Of a stretch of 64,000 nucleotides of DNA, positions 24,113 through 32,661 are shown piece by piece. Numbering within the stretch: position 1 is the first letter of the stretch; each line of letters starts with the position of its first letter. The translations under genes were made by a program, and so were the position numbers. Under the pieces are notes generated by a model. That model saw only the letters and a program-made list of their open reading frames with translations. It was not told the origin of the DNA and did no database searches. This DNA is from an uncultured Candidatus Saccharibacteria bacterium (lineage in GTDB: Bacteria > Patescibacteriota > Saccharimonadia > Saccharimonadales > Saccharimonadaceae): the NCBI GenBank assembly GCA_937898545.1, contig CALEJV010000005.1:199447-263446 (forward strand), in the 5' to 3' direction.

Positions 24113-24475
24113 CTATGATGATTGGTCGCTTTGCAAAATTTCTAGTGCGCGCTGCAAAACCGCAATATCATCAGCGGCATTGTCCTGCTGCTCTAATGCG
24201 CTTATTTTTGCACGAATCACCTGCTCGACTGGTGCCACCACAACATCCGCAGCATTCTGAGTGGGCGGTACCACTTGCAGGCTACGTGCTGAGTTATCCT
24301 TTTTGACCAAAAATCCACGAACAATCAGGCCGTTGACATGCGCTGCCACCGTACTGACCGACTTGTAATCAAAGGCACGCATAATCTCGCGGTAGCTTGG
24401 GCCGTAACCATTACTCTTGATAAATGTGTCTATAAATGTCAATAATTCACGTTGTTTTCGCGTTGGGCTTGTCAT
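24113..24475 (-). CDS. LexA-like winged-helix protein lacking the S24 protease domain
   Basis: About 120 residues. Residues 1-70 match the LexA DNA-binding domain closely: TRKQRELLTFIDTFI, GYGPSYREI, SVSTVAAHVNGL, then a wing ending RSLQVV. Full LexA (about 200-230 residues) continues with an autocleaving S24 peptidase domain; here only a 45-residue acidic, helical, possibly coiled-coil tail follows. RecA-stimulated cleavage is therefore not expected. The start at 24475 follows GGAGG by seven bases and overlaps the stop of the O-antigen-ligase-like gene by four bases (ATGA), so the two are translationally coupled. It may regulate the surrounding envelope genes; that is inference. Confidence 0.8.
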   Translation of the reverse strand: MTSPTRKQRELLTFIDTFIKSNGYGPSYREIMRAFDYKSVSTVAAHVNGLIVRGFLVKKDNSARSLQVVPPTQNAADVVVAPVEQVIRAKISALEQQDNAADDIAVLQRALEILQSDQSS

Positions 24476-25770
24476 AATCCATCCTCCGTTATCGCTAGTG
24501 CTGCCAGCCCCCACCAGAGCATCGACACAGTGTCGTCAACAAAAACTGGTAAGAACAATCCTATCACAGTTAAGCCGATTCCGCCAGCAAAACTACCGAA
24601 AGCCAGCCAATATGACCGGCGATGCCATAATTTTACCAGTACACCAGTGGTTAATGCAACTAATAATAGTAATCCAATCCAGCCAATTTCGTGAGCAACG
24701 AACAAATAGTGGTTTTCAATGATTAGGCTCTGCCCATTGCCAAGAAGCGATGCCGAGCCAGTACTTCCTACGCCAGTGCCAAGCGGTTGCTGCAAGGCGC
24801 GCGCTAGGCCAGCTTGCAACGAAGTGATTCGGTCGCTGTCGGATGTTTGAGCAGGGCCATGCGTTGGGTCGTTATGCAAGATAACATTATCAATAAAGTG
24901 TGGATCCATAGCGTAGCCAATGCTACCAACAATCACCCCACAGCCAAGTACTGCGCCAGCACCCCACAGTACGACACGCCGAGATGCCTGCGACTGCCAT
25001 GCCCTAACAATCGCAACAATGCCAACACCAACCGCCACCGCGAGCAGCGCACTTCGCGAATAGCTCTGCCACACGGAAAGTGCTGCTAGCAGCGCCATAC
25101 CACCAAGCGCCCAACGCCGCATATGCGAGATACGCCGCCATTGTAATGCGCCATACGCCACGATAAGCGTCAGGACAGTACTTGCATACGCCCCAAGTGG
25201 GTTTGGCCCACGCAGCGTGCTATTAATGCGGACATAGGCGCTGTTGGAGTCGACTGTTTGGTAGGGTTCGATCGTCGTCGGCCCGTAGCCAAGCGACACC
25301 AACACATCACGCGGCAGGACAAGCTGCGCTGCTGCAAAGCCAATCACGACGACTGCACCCGCACCAAGCATACGCAGCAGCCAGCGCCGATACTGCGGAT
25401 AATTACTCACAAACACATAGACCGCCGCACCAAGCGCCACAAAACGCAGGTCAATCAACAAACCTGATAGCAATGCCAAACCAGACGTTGGCACAAGCAG
25501 CGCTACCACGCCGTGCCACAACGCAAAGGCGAGTGCAAGCTGAATAATACGATCACTCAGCCAACGCTGCCACTGTCGACGTAGCGTCACGTCGATAACA
25601 ACAAGAAGCAAAACAATGAGAAGTAAAACTTCCTTCCATGCCTTGACAAAGAGCGCATAATCTGGCCAATGAGTACCCACCCATACGGTCAGCGGCGCAT
25701 GGATAGCCAGTCCGAAAAATATCGTACACAAAAACCAAGCCGGTATCTTTTCTCGCAATAACCGCTTCAT
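24472..25770 (-). CDS. O-antigen ligase / Wzy-like polymerase (Wzy_C family)
   Basis: A 432-residue membrane protein with about ten to twelve helices. A large extracytoplasmic loop (about 160-205) contains RGPNPLGAY, and the conserved ENHYLFVAHEIGWIGLLL lies near residue 360, as in WaaL/Wzy/O-antigen ligase proteins. It should ligate or polymerise polyprenyl-linked glycan on the outer face of the membrane. A -10 TACACT is eight bases before the ATG. It is transcribed divergently from the chain-initiating sugar transferase 52 bases away, placing both at the left edge of the polysaccharide locus. Confidence 0.85.
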   Translation of the reverse strand: MKRLLREKIPAWFLCTIFFGLAIHAPLTVWVGTHWPDYALFVKAWKEVLLLIVLLLVVIDVTLRRQWQRWLSDRIIQLALAFALWHGVVALLVPTSGLALLSGLLIDLRFVALGAAVYVFVSNYPQYRRWLLRMLGAGAVVVIGFAAAQLVLPRDVLVSLGYGPTTIEPYQTVDSNSAYVRINSTLRGPNPLGAYASTVLTLIVAYGALQWRRISHMRRWALGGMALLAALSVWQSYSRSALLAVAVGVGIVAIVRAWQSQASRRVVLWGAGAVLGCGVIVGSIGYAMDPHFIDNVILHNDPTHGPAQTSDSDRITSLQAGLARALQQPLGTGVGSTGSASLLGNGQSLIIENHYLFVAHEIGWIGLLLLVALTTGVLVKLWHRRSYWLAFGSFAGGIGLTVIGLFLPVFVDDTVSMLWWGLAALAITEDGL

Positions 25771-25778
25771 CTCTTTCT

Positions 25779-25812
25779 AGTGTAGCAAACTTTCGGTAAA
25801 AAGTGTTATAGT
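25779..25812. promoter_or_regulatory. Divergent promoters at the left edge of the glycan locus
   Basis: Minus strand -10 TACACT (25779-25784), eight bases from the ATG at 25770. Plus strand -10 TATAGT (25807-25812), ten bases from the ATG at 25823. Both predict leaders of only a few bases. Confidence 0.45.
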
Positions 25813-25822
25813 AACAGTTGTT

Positions 25823-27259
25823 ATGCCGTCAAAAAATACGAAATTTTATAGTCTCATTCTCATCGGCCTCGATTTTGTGGTGCTGATGGCGGTGTTTTTC
25901 ATCGCATACTACGTCCGCACGCAGATCGACCACCGCGATTTGCTCCATACTGTCTATGCCAGCGACTACCTGCTTGGGTTTGTCGTTATTGCGCCAGTGT
26001 GGATTATTCTCTATGCCTCGCTTGGGCTCTATAGCGCGAGCGTCTATAGCCGGCGACTCGTCGAATGGGGGCGGCTGTTGCTCGGGACATTCATGGGTAT
26101 TCTGCTCGTGATTGGCTGGGAGTATGGCACACGAATGTATATCTTTCCAGCCCGCTTGGTAGCAATGTATGTCTTTCTTGGTTCGTTTTTAGCGATTGGC
26201 ACAGTGCGCGAATTGTTTCGCCTGACACGAAGTTGGCTCTTCCAGTACAACCATGGTGTGAACCGTGTGATGGTAATCGGGACATCGCTGGCAACGCGGG
26301 ACATCGCTGAGTCGATCTCGACCACCTACAAGTCAGGTTTTCGTGTTGTGGCAATGGCTGGCCCCAAGCGCTTTGTGCCACCTGGACTCGATGTTGTTCA
26401 TTTTGCATCACTCGACCCTGCCCTTATGCAAATCAAAGAGCTCAAGATCGACACCATTATCCAAACCAACCTCTACGAAAACGAGGAAAAGAATCAAAAA
26501 GTGCTTGGTGCCGCACAGGTCAACCATATCCAATACAACTTCATCCCTGGCGAGCCAGAATTTTATACTGGCAAAAACACCATCGATGTTTTTCTTGGCT
26601 ACCCAATGATTACCGTTAGTCAAACACCACTCATTGGCTGGGGAGAAATCGCAAAGCGGATTTTCGACACGATTATTTCCGGCATACTGCTCATCGTCCT
26701 TGCCCCGCTTTTTGTACTCCTTATCATTATGCAAAAGATTTTTAACCCTGGGCCAGCATTTTATATCTCAAAGCGCCTCAGTCGCTACTCCGAGCCAATC
26801 CAGCTCATTAAGTTCCGTAGTATGGGTGCACAATATGGCAAGCAAGACGCGGCTGATGAATTCCGTGCAATGGGTCGCGACGACCTGGCTGAAGAGTATG
26901 AAAAAAACCGCAAGGTCGAACACGACCCACGCATCACTCGCTTTGGCAATTTTTTGCGGGCAACATCACTTGACGAATTGCCGCAGATCTTCAACGTCTT
27001 TCGTGGTGATCTGAGCTTGGTTGGGCCGCGGCCAATTCTACCCCAAGAAGTGAAGTTTAGCTCAGCCCGCACGGCACTCTTGCACAGCGTGAAGTCGGGA
27101 GTGACAGGCTTATGGCAGGTGTCTGGGCGCTCAAACCTGAGCTTCGATGAGCGGATTGAGCTTGAGCTATTTTATGCCCAAAACTGGAGCTTCTGGCTAG
27201 ATATCAAGATTTTATTCAAGACGATCGGTGTAGTGCTACGCAAGACGGGTGCAAAATAG
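25823..27259 (+). CDS. Polyprenyl-phosphate sugar phosphotransferase (glycan-initiating)
   Basis: A 478-residue member of the exopolysaccharide polyprenyl glycosylphosphotransferase family (WbaP/WcaJ-like). Four N-terminal membrane helices (about 10-125) and a CoA-binding-like domain (about 130-245) precede a membrane helix near 290 and the catalytic bacterial sugar transferase domain. That domain contains KRLSRYSEPIQLIKFRSM, RFGNFLRATSLDELPQ, GDLSLVGPRP and GVTGLWQVSGRS. It moves a sugar-1-phosphate from a nucleotide sugar to undecaprenyl phosphate, starting repeat-unit synthesis. The specific sugar (hexose or N-acetyl-hexosamine) cannot be read off. Confidence 0.93.
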   Translation: MPSKNTKFYSLILIGLDFVVLMAVFFIAYYVRTQIDHRDLLHTVYASDYLLGFVVIAPVWIILYASLGLYSASVYSRRLVEWGRLLLGTFMGILLVIGWEYGTRMYIFPARLVAMYVFLGSFLAIGTVRELFRLTRSWLFQYNHGVNRVMVIGTSLATRDIAESISTTYKSGFRVVAMAGPKRFVPPGLDVVHFASLDPALMQIKELKIDTIIQTNLYENEEKNQKVLGAAQVNHIQYNFIPGEPEFYTGKNTIDVFLGYPMITVSQTPLIGWGEIAKRIFDTIISGILLIVLAPLFVLLIIMQKIFNPGPAFYISKRLSRYSEPIQLIKFRSMGAQYGKQDAADEFRAMGRDDLAEEYEKNRKVEHDPRITRFGNFLRATSLDELPQIFNVFRGDLSLVGPRPILPQEVKFSSARTALLHSVKSGVTGLWQVSGRSNLSFDERIELELFYAQNWSFWLDIKILFKTIGVVLRKTGAK

Positions 27260-27556
27260 ACGACTGTCGTTGCGAAAATTGGATAAATAGTTTAGCATTA
27301 ATAAGCTTCCTGTTTGGGCTACAAGCTATGTTTATTTTTATAGGAGTCTCTGCGACACTCCATTTGCTGGAATACTTGGTTTATTAGTTTTCATTACAAA
27401 CAGCCATCATTTAATATAAAAGATTAATAGTGGAAGGTGTCTATGTTTTGTGGTGTGTCTAAAAAGGAGATGAAAGCGCGTGACAAAAAATACAGGACAG
27501 ACTAAGATTTTTTACATTCATGCATTTCTCAATACGAGAACCCTATAAACTTCTGT
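27260..27556. other. Gene-free convergent region
   Basis: About 300 bases between two convergent genes. The only coding hint is a 20-codon frame from the ATG at 27443, preceded by GGAAGG, too short to support. No hairpin terminator stands out. Confidence 0.4.
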
Positions 27557-28681
27557 TTATTTTATCATCTGATCGCGCACTACCTTGCGCAGCTTGGTTA
27601 GAAATAGCGTCTTGTCAAAACGCTGTGCGGTGCGACGCAAGACTGTCGGATCAAAGGTTTGTTTCTCGGCCTGCTCAATTGCTTTAGCAACGCTGATGCT
27701 CGTCTGCCGGTCGAATAGCACACCCACTTCGGGTGACGTGACAATATCCGTTGTGCCTCCACGCGCTAGGCCAATCACTGGTGCACCAGCTGCTAGCGCT
27801 TCGACACTGACAATTCCAAAATCTTCCTCTGCTGGATAGATAAAGCCACGCGCTGTCGTAATGGCCTTCTCATACTCGGCATCGCTCGCATCGCCGAAGC
27901 GATCGGTACGGAACTCAACCGTTGGGCCAGCTAGATCAACAAGCCTATTGTGTGCGGGGCCATTACCAAAGACGATCAGCTTCTTGCCAAGCTTCGTCGC
28001 TGCTGTGACTGCCAGGTCGTACCGCTTATATGGCAACTGCCGGCCAATCGTCACATAATGATCACCCCGCTTGGCAGCAGGCGTAAACCGGCTTATATCT
28101 ACTGGTGGATGGATGACGATGCTATTTCGATTGTAATATTTTTTAATGCGCTGTTGCGTCTCGGTAGAGTTTGCCAGGAAAACATCGACTTGCCGAGCCG
28201 CTTGAAGGTCTAGCTTGCGCTGGTGTGGCACCATGAGCGGCATGAGTGTGCGGATGAGTGGATTAAGATTACCATAGCCTGGGTCGCGCCGATACTCGTT
28301 GTAGTGGCTCCAGTAGTATCGTGGTGGTGTATGGCAGTAGTTGATGATGACTTGGCCAGGCCGCGTCTTCCTCACTTGGTGGCCATGCATGTATGAGCTG
28401 GTGAGGATGATATCAAACTCACGCAGATCAAGTCGCCGCATCGCTTTGACAGCTAGTGTTGGAAACAGCTTATAATACGTGCGCACCTTGCGCGGGATTT
28501 TTTGCAAAAACGATGGCCGGACATCAAGCTCAGCAAAGGCTGGCATTTTGTCCTCATTGTACATTGCGGTATAGATCGGCGCATCCGGAAAAGCTTCGTG
28601 CATAGCGAGCACGACATTCTCGGCACCACCCATTGTTGTCAAGAAGTCGCAGACAATGGCAATTTTGGGTTGTTTACTCAT
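27557..28681 (-). CDS. Family 4 glycosyltransferase
   Basis: A 374-residue GT-B retaining glycosyltransferase. The N-terminal domain contains GGAENV and the donor-binding C-terminal domain contains YVTIGRQLPYKRYDL, FGNGP, and the EEDFGIVSVEALAAGAPVIG segment with the family EX7E pair. It probably adds a sugar to a lipid-linked or nascent glycan at the cytoplasmic membrane face. The start at 28681 is six bases after a TACACT with no Shine-Dalgarno; an in-frame ATG at 28699 lies upstream of the promoter. It follows glmS on the same strand with 39 bases between. Confidence 0.9.
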   Translation of the reverse strand: MSKQPKIAIVCDFLTTMGGAENVVLAMHEAFPDAPIYTAMYNEDKMPAFAELDVRPSFLQKIPRKVRTYYKLFPTLAVKAMRRLDLREFDIILTSSYMHGHQVRKTRPGQVIINYCHTPPRYYWSHYNEYRRDPGYGNLNPLIRTLMPLMVPHQRKLDLQAARQVDVFLANSTETQQRIKKYYNRNSIVIHPPVDISRFTPAAKRGDHYVTIGRQLPYKRYDLAVTAATKLGKKLIVFGNGPAHNRLVDLAGPTVEFRTDRFGDASDAEYEKAITTARGFIYPAEEDFGIVSVEALAAGAPVIGLARGGTTDIVTSPEVGVLFDRQTSISVAKAIEQAEKQTFDPTVLRRTAQRFDKTLFLTKLRKVVRDQMIK

Positions 28682-28687
28682 AGTATC

Positions 28688-28693
28688 AGTGTA
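28688..28693 (-). promoter_or_regulatory. -10 box, leaderless start of GT4 gene
   Basis: TACACT on the minus strand, six bases, then ATG at 28681. Confidence 0.55.
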
Positions 28694-28720
28694 GCGCAAA
28701 GGAGAGATTTTACCTATACC

Positions 28721-30547
28721 TTACTCCACCGTCACACTCTTGGCAAGATTGCGCGGCTGGTCGACGTCGTGCCCCCGCTCCACTGCCATATAGTAAGCAA
28801 AAAGCTGTGATATAACATTAAACAAAATTGGCGTGAGGTGCTGCAGCTTGGTCGCGACGCGCACCACCGTCTCGGCAGGGACGCGTTTATCTGTGTCGGT
28901 AATGACAATCGCATGGGCACCACGCGCATTCATCTCAATCAAATTACTCTGCGATTTTTCGTACAGCCAGTTGTCCTGCAAATAACACACTTCGAAGAAA
29001 TGATCGTCAATCAGGGCAATTGGCCCATGCTTGAGCTCACCTGCTGCATAGGCTTCAGCATGAATGTAGCTTACCTCCTTAAGCTTAAGCGCGCCCTCAA
29101 GTGCAGCTGGGTAGAGTGTATCGCGACCAATATAGAGCGCATGATTATAGTGAGCATAATTATGTGCGATGTTTTTGACGCTATCAGCCTGCTTAGCCAG
29201 CGTCTTTTCGATCTCGGCTGGTAGCATCTCAAGCTCATTGATAAACTCACCTATCAGCCGTGGGTTTGTCCCCTTGGCTGCTGCGAGCATCAGGCCAAAG
29301 ATTGTCATTGCGGCCACTTGCGAAGTAAAGGCCTTGGTGCTGGCCACACTGATCTCTGCCCCCACGTGTACATATACTCCACCGTCAACTTCGCGCGCAA
29401 TCGTGCTCCCCACTGCATTGACGACACCAAGGCACGTCACACCACGCCGTTTGAGTTCCGTGAGGCAGGCCAATGTATCGGCCGTCTCACCACTCTGGCT
29501 CACAATCAGCGCAACGGTATGCTCGGGGATGTTATATGCTCGGTAGCGTAGCTCACTAGCAATCTCCACACTCACTGTCACATCATCAGTTAGTTGCTCA
29601 ATAAAATAACTAGCCTGCATCCCCGCAAAATACGCCGTGCCACAGCCCACAATCATCACATGCTTGATCTGTCGCAATTCAACATCACTTAAGCCTATGC
29701 CGCCTAGCCGGGCATAGCGCTGCGCGGCAATCACGCGCCCAGCCAGCGTTGCTGCAAGGCTGGTCGGCTGCTCAAATATTTCTTTGAGGAGAAAGTGGTC
29801 GTACCCCTGTTTTTGAATAGCTTGCAAATCCATCTCTAGTGTCTCTACTTGCACATCGACCACTTGCGAATCAGTCGTTTGAAGCTCGAGACCAGTGCGG
29901 GTGCAGCGCCCTACTTCGCCATCGTGCAGATAGACCACTTGGTTGGTATACCCCACCAGGGCCGATGCATCACTAGCAATGTACGTTTCGCCATCACCAA
30001 GCCCAACAATAAGCGGACTACCCTTGCGGGCCACAATAATCTCATTAGGGTCATTCGCTTGAACAACTGCTAAGCCATACGTGCCTACCACCATTTTGAG
30101 CGCACCTCGCACTGCCGCTAGGAGGTCTGGTGCTTGCTTGTGCAGGTAATCGATCAGCGCTGTCAACACCTCAGTATCGGTATCGCTCTTAAATTCATAC
30201 TCGTGTGCTGCAAGCATCGTCTTGAGCGCTTGATAGTTCTCGATAATGCCGTTATGTACAACGTAGATCTGCCCCACCTGATGCGGATGAGCGTTGCGTT
30301 TGCTGGGTGCCCCGTGGGTTGCCCAGCGAGTGTGACCAATACCAACCGTATCAGCCATCTTGTGGCGAGCTGTGAGCTCATTTAGCGCAGCCACCTTGCC
30401 TTTCGTTCGGAGTAACGTTGGCGCAGCATCCTTGTCGAGTGTAACAATACCGGCACTATCATATCCGCGATATTCAAGCCGCTTGAGCTCCGTCAGCAGC
30501 ACACCCTGCGCTGGCCGCGTTCCGATATATCCAACTATTCCACACAT
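28721..30547 (-). CDS. glmS: Glutamine-fructose-6-phosphate aminotransferase (isomerizing)
   Basis: A 608-residue GlmS of normal length. It makes glucosamine-6-phosphate from fructose-6-phosphate and glutamine, the entry step to UDP-GlcNAc for peptidoglycan and surface glycans. The N-terminal glutaminase has the catalytic Cys2 (MCGIVGYIG), RWATHG and HNGIIENY; two SIS isomerase domains follow (about 285-600), with SQSGETADT, the STKAFTSQ motif and GELKHGPIALI, ending in SVTVE. The start follows AAGGAA. No glmS ribozyme or other riboswitch is visible in the upstream 295 bases. It sits inside the glycan locus beside galE (divergent). Confidence 0.97.
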   Translation of the reverse strand: MCGIVGYIGTRPAQGVLLTELKRLEYRGYDSAGIVTLDKDAAPTLLRTKGKVAALNELTARHKMADTVGIGHTRWATHGAPSKRNAHPHQVGQIYVVHNGIIENYQALKTMLAAHEYEFKSDTDTEVLTALIDYLHKQAPDLLAAVRGALKMVVGTYGLAVVQANDPNEIIVARKGSPLIVGLGDGETYIASDASALVGYTNQVVYLHDGEVGRCTRTGLELQTTDSQVVDVQVETLEMDLQAIQKQGYDHFLLKEIFEQPTSLAATLAGRVIAAQRYARLGGIGLSDVELRQIKHVMIVGCGTAYFAGMQASYFIEQLTDDVTVSVEIASELRYRAYNIPEHTVALIVSQSGETADTLACLTELKRRGVTCLGVVNAVGSTIAREVDGGVYVHVGAEISVASTKAFTSQVAAMTIFGLMLAAAKGTNPRLIGEFINELEMLPAEIEKTLAKQADSVKNIAHNYAHYNHALYIGRDTLYPAALEGALKLKEVSYIHAEAYAAGELKHGPIALIDDHFFEVCYLQDNWLYEKSQSNLIEMNARGAHAIVITDTDKRVPAETVVRVATKLQHLTPILFNVISQLFAYYMAVERGHDVDQPRNLAKSVTVE

Positions 30548-30806
30548 AGGTTTTTCCTTCCTTCTTGTATTATGGCGCTTTGGTCTTTGCCTTCTAGTGT
30601 ACTCTCATTTTTAAACAATTTTATAAGAATGTAAAAATTACAATGATTTTTCTCTGTTAGATTGTGTTGATGTTTTTACATCAATAGTACTTTACCTATA
30701 AAAGATAGAAAACGACAGAAAAAGCAAGGACGAATGCAGTGCTTATTCTCAGCAATAGTTAAGTCGATATGCTCATACTTATAGACAAAGAATAAATACG
30801 ATATGT
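30548..30806. other. Divergent intergenic region glmS/galE
   Basis: About 260 A+T-rich bases upstream of both glmS and galE. I see no riboswitch, RNA gene or reading frame; promoters of the two genes are expected here. Confidence 0.4.
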
Positions 30807-30835
30807 TCGACATTTTTTCGACGAAGGGGTATACT
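30807..30835 (+). promoter_or_regulatory. galE promoter, near-leaderless
   Basis: -35 TCGACA (30807-30812), 17-base spacer, -10 TATACT (30830-30835), seven bases before the ATG at 30843. Confidence 0.6.
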
Positions 30836-30842
30836 AGGTGAT

Positions 30843-31865
30843 ATGAGTAGAGAAACGATTTTAGTCACTGGTGGCGCTGGGTATATTGGTAGCCACACCA
30901 TTATTGAGCTGATTGCGGCAGGATTTGACGTCGTCGTTATTGACAATCTTGCCAATGCGAGCCATGAAAGCCTGCAGCGCGTCGAAACAATTACTGGCAC
31001 AACTATCCCCTTTGTCGAGGCTGATGTGCGCGACCGATCGGCACTCGATGCGATTTTTACCAAGCATGATATCAGTGCTGTGATTCACTTTGCTGGGCTC
31101 AAGGCAGTTGGTGAGTCGGTTGAGAAGCCGCTCGAATACTATGACTGCAATCTTAGCTCAACCCTCACCCTCTTAGCTGCAATGCGACAACATGGAGTGC
31201 ATCGACTTGTTTTCTCAAGCTCTGCGACGGTCTATGGCACACCAGAGTCATTGCCACTCACTGAATCATCACGCACTGGCACCGGCATTACTAATCCATA
31301 CGGCTGGACGAAATATATGATCGAGCAGATCATTCGTGACTATTGCACGGCATACCCCGACTTCCAAGCGACTATCTTGCGCTACTTTAATCCGATTGGT
31401 GCGCATATATCAGGTATGATTGGCGAAGATCCAAATGGCATCCCTAATAATCTCCTGCCCTATGTTGCACAAGTTGCCGTTGGAAAATTGCAAAGCGTTG
31501 GTGTATTTGGTGATGACTACGACACGCCCGACGGTACTGGTGTACGCGACTACATTCACGTTGTCGACCTCGCTAAAGGGCATGTGGCCGCTCTATCGCA
31601 CATGCAGCCTGGCGAGCATACCTATAACCTTGGTACTGGCCATGGCACTTCTGTCCTGGAAATCATTAGAGCCTTTGGCAAAGCGTGCAAACATACCATT
31701 CCATACGAGATAAAACCACGCCGAGCTGGTGATATTGCAGCTTGCTATGCCGACTGCAGCAAGGCACAGCAAGAGCTTGGTTGGCAAGCAGAATTATCCA
31801 TCGAACAAGCCTGTGAAGACTCCTGGCGATGGCAGTCTCACAATCCAAATGGTTATAAGAATTAA
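30843..31865 (+). CDS. galE: UDP-glucose 4-epimerase
   Basis: A 340-residue extended short-chain dehydrogenase of the GalE type, interconverting UDP-glucose and UDP-galactose (possibly also the N-acetyl forms). The NAD-binding GGAGYIGSH is at residues 10-18, the catalytic Ser in FSSSATVYG, the YxxxK pair in NPYGWTKYM, and NPIGAH and the C-terminal RRAGDIAACYAD (substrate-binding region) are present. It supplies galactose donors for the surrounding glycosyltransferases. A palindromic element follows its stop. Confidence 0.95.
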   Translation: MSRETILVTGGAGYIGSHTIIELIAAGFDVVVIDNLANASHESLQRVETITGTTIPFVEADVRDRSALDAIFTKHDISAVIHFAGLKAVGESVEKPLEYYDCNLSSTLTLLAAMRQHGVHRLVFSSSATVYGTPESLPLTESSRTGTGITNPYGWTKYMIEQIIRDYCTAYPDFQATILRYFNPIGAHISGMIGEDPNGIPNNLLPYVAQVAVGKLQSVGVFGDDYDTPDGTGVRDYIHVVDLAKGHVAALSHMQPGEHTYNLGTGHGTSVLEIIRAFGKACKHTIPYEIKPRRAGDIAACYADCSKAQQELGWQAELSIEQACEDSWRWQSHNPNGYKN

Positions 31866-31872
31866 AATTTAG

Positions 31873-31895
31873 ATAATACCCCATGAGGGTATTAT
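31873..31895. repeat. Palindrome, copy B of the intergenic hairpin element
   Basis: A nine-base stem ATAATACCC / GGGTATTAT with a five-base loop, followed by CAATGAACA and an A/T-rich run as in copy A at 17401-17435. It is eight bases past the galE stop and might also slow transcription, but it lacks a T-tract. Confidence 0.55.
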
Positions 31896-32049
31896 GCAAT
31901 GAACAAAATATTTATTATATTCAAACTGAGTATATTATTTGTTCATACAATAATTTTATTATTCAAAGCGTAGGCTTCTTGCTATATACGTTTGCATCTC
32001 TGAGTAATAAATGTATACAAACTATTGTTGCCTGCAGTTAATCTATAGA

Positions 32050-32079
32050 AATAATAAACAGCCCATGGATATTGGGCTG
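32050..32079 (-). terminator. Terminator of the cytidylyltransferase gene
   Basis: CAGCCC (32059-32064) / GGGCTG (32074-32079) stem, nine-base loop, followed on the minus strand by a T-rich tail; 43 bases past the stop. Confidence 0.6.
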
Positions 32080-32121
32080 CTTTGTTACTGCAAAAATAGC
32101 AAGGTCCGGTTTAGACGCCTA

Positions 32122-32553
32122 CTACTCTTGGCCAGTCGCTTGATTGATCCGGGTTGAGGAATCTGGTTTGCCTTCGCCAGCGTCGAAGCGCATTTCTATG
32201 TTGTACTTTTTACACACTTCTGCTTCAGGAATAGCCTTTTCGGTATCGCGATCACCACCGTTAGCAAAAATAAGTTGGTCGCCTGGATATTGGCCAGCAA
32301 CCATCTCGAGAGACTTGATCTGTGTTGGGTCTTCGTCGATTGATAGAATCACTTGGTCGACATCTTTGAGGGCACGCATGAGACGCAGGCGATTGCTTTC
32401 GTTGAGGATAATTTTGCCTTTTTTCAGCAACTGCTGCTTGTCATTATTGACAATAACAATAAGTTTGTCGCCCATCGCGGCAGCCGCTTCGATCATATCG
32501 ATATGACCACCGTGGAGCGGGTTAAAATAACCACTGACAATTACTACTCGCAT
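32122..32553 (-). CDS. Cytidylyltransferase-like nucleotidyltransferase
   Basis: A 143-residue protein of the nucleotidyltransferase superfamily (TagD / RfaE C-terminal / FAD-synthase like). The N-terminal GYFNPLHGGHIDMIEAA carries the HxGH motif (HGGH) that binds the nucleotide; an ISxxR-like site is replaced by DSSTRIN near the end. It would join a phosphorylated small molecule to CMP or AMP. The context suggests an activated polyol or sugar precursor for the envelope. AAGGAG precedes the ATG. It is divergent from the rhamnose operon. Confidence 0.8.
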   Translation of the reverse strand: MRVVIVSGYFNPLHGGHIDMIEAAAAMGDKLIVIVNNDKQQLLKKGKIILNESNRLRLMRALKDVDQVILSIDEDPTQIKSLEMVAGQYPGDQLIFANGGDRDTEKAIPEAEVCKKYNIEMRFDAGEGKPDSSTRINQATGQE

Positions 32554-32625
32554 TTATTACTATCTCCTTGTTGTTTATCGTTAGAAAGCTTCTGTTGCTA
32601 TATTATACCATTACTCTTGTATATC

Positions 32626-32655
32626 TCGACACCATCCCCTATTTCACGCTATAAT
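32626..32655 (+). promoter_or_regulatory. Promoter of the rhamnose operon, leaderless
   Basis: -35 TCGACA (32626-32631), 18-base spacer, -10 TATAAT (32650-32655), then six bases and the rmlB ATG at 32662. Confidence 0.7.
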
Positions 32656-32661
32656 ACAGCT

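Noticed and set aside
27443..27505. 20-codon frame with a purine-rich upstream site in a convergent gap
   Set aside because: Too short, no recognisable sequence, and chance occurrence is likely; not reported as a gene.
30548..30806. Possible glmS ribozyme or amino-sugar riboswitch
   Set aside because: No characteristic pseudoknot core or cleavage-site neighbourhood could be made out in the glmS leader side.
32353..32661. 103-codon upstream extension of rmlB
   Set aside because: It runs antisense to the cytidylyltransferase gene and precedes the rmlB promoter; conservation starts at 32662.
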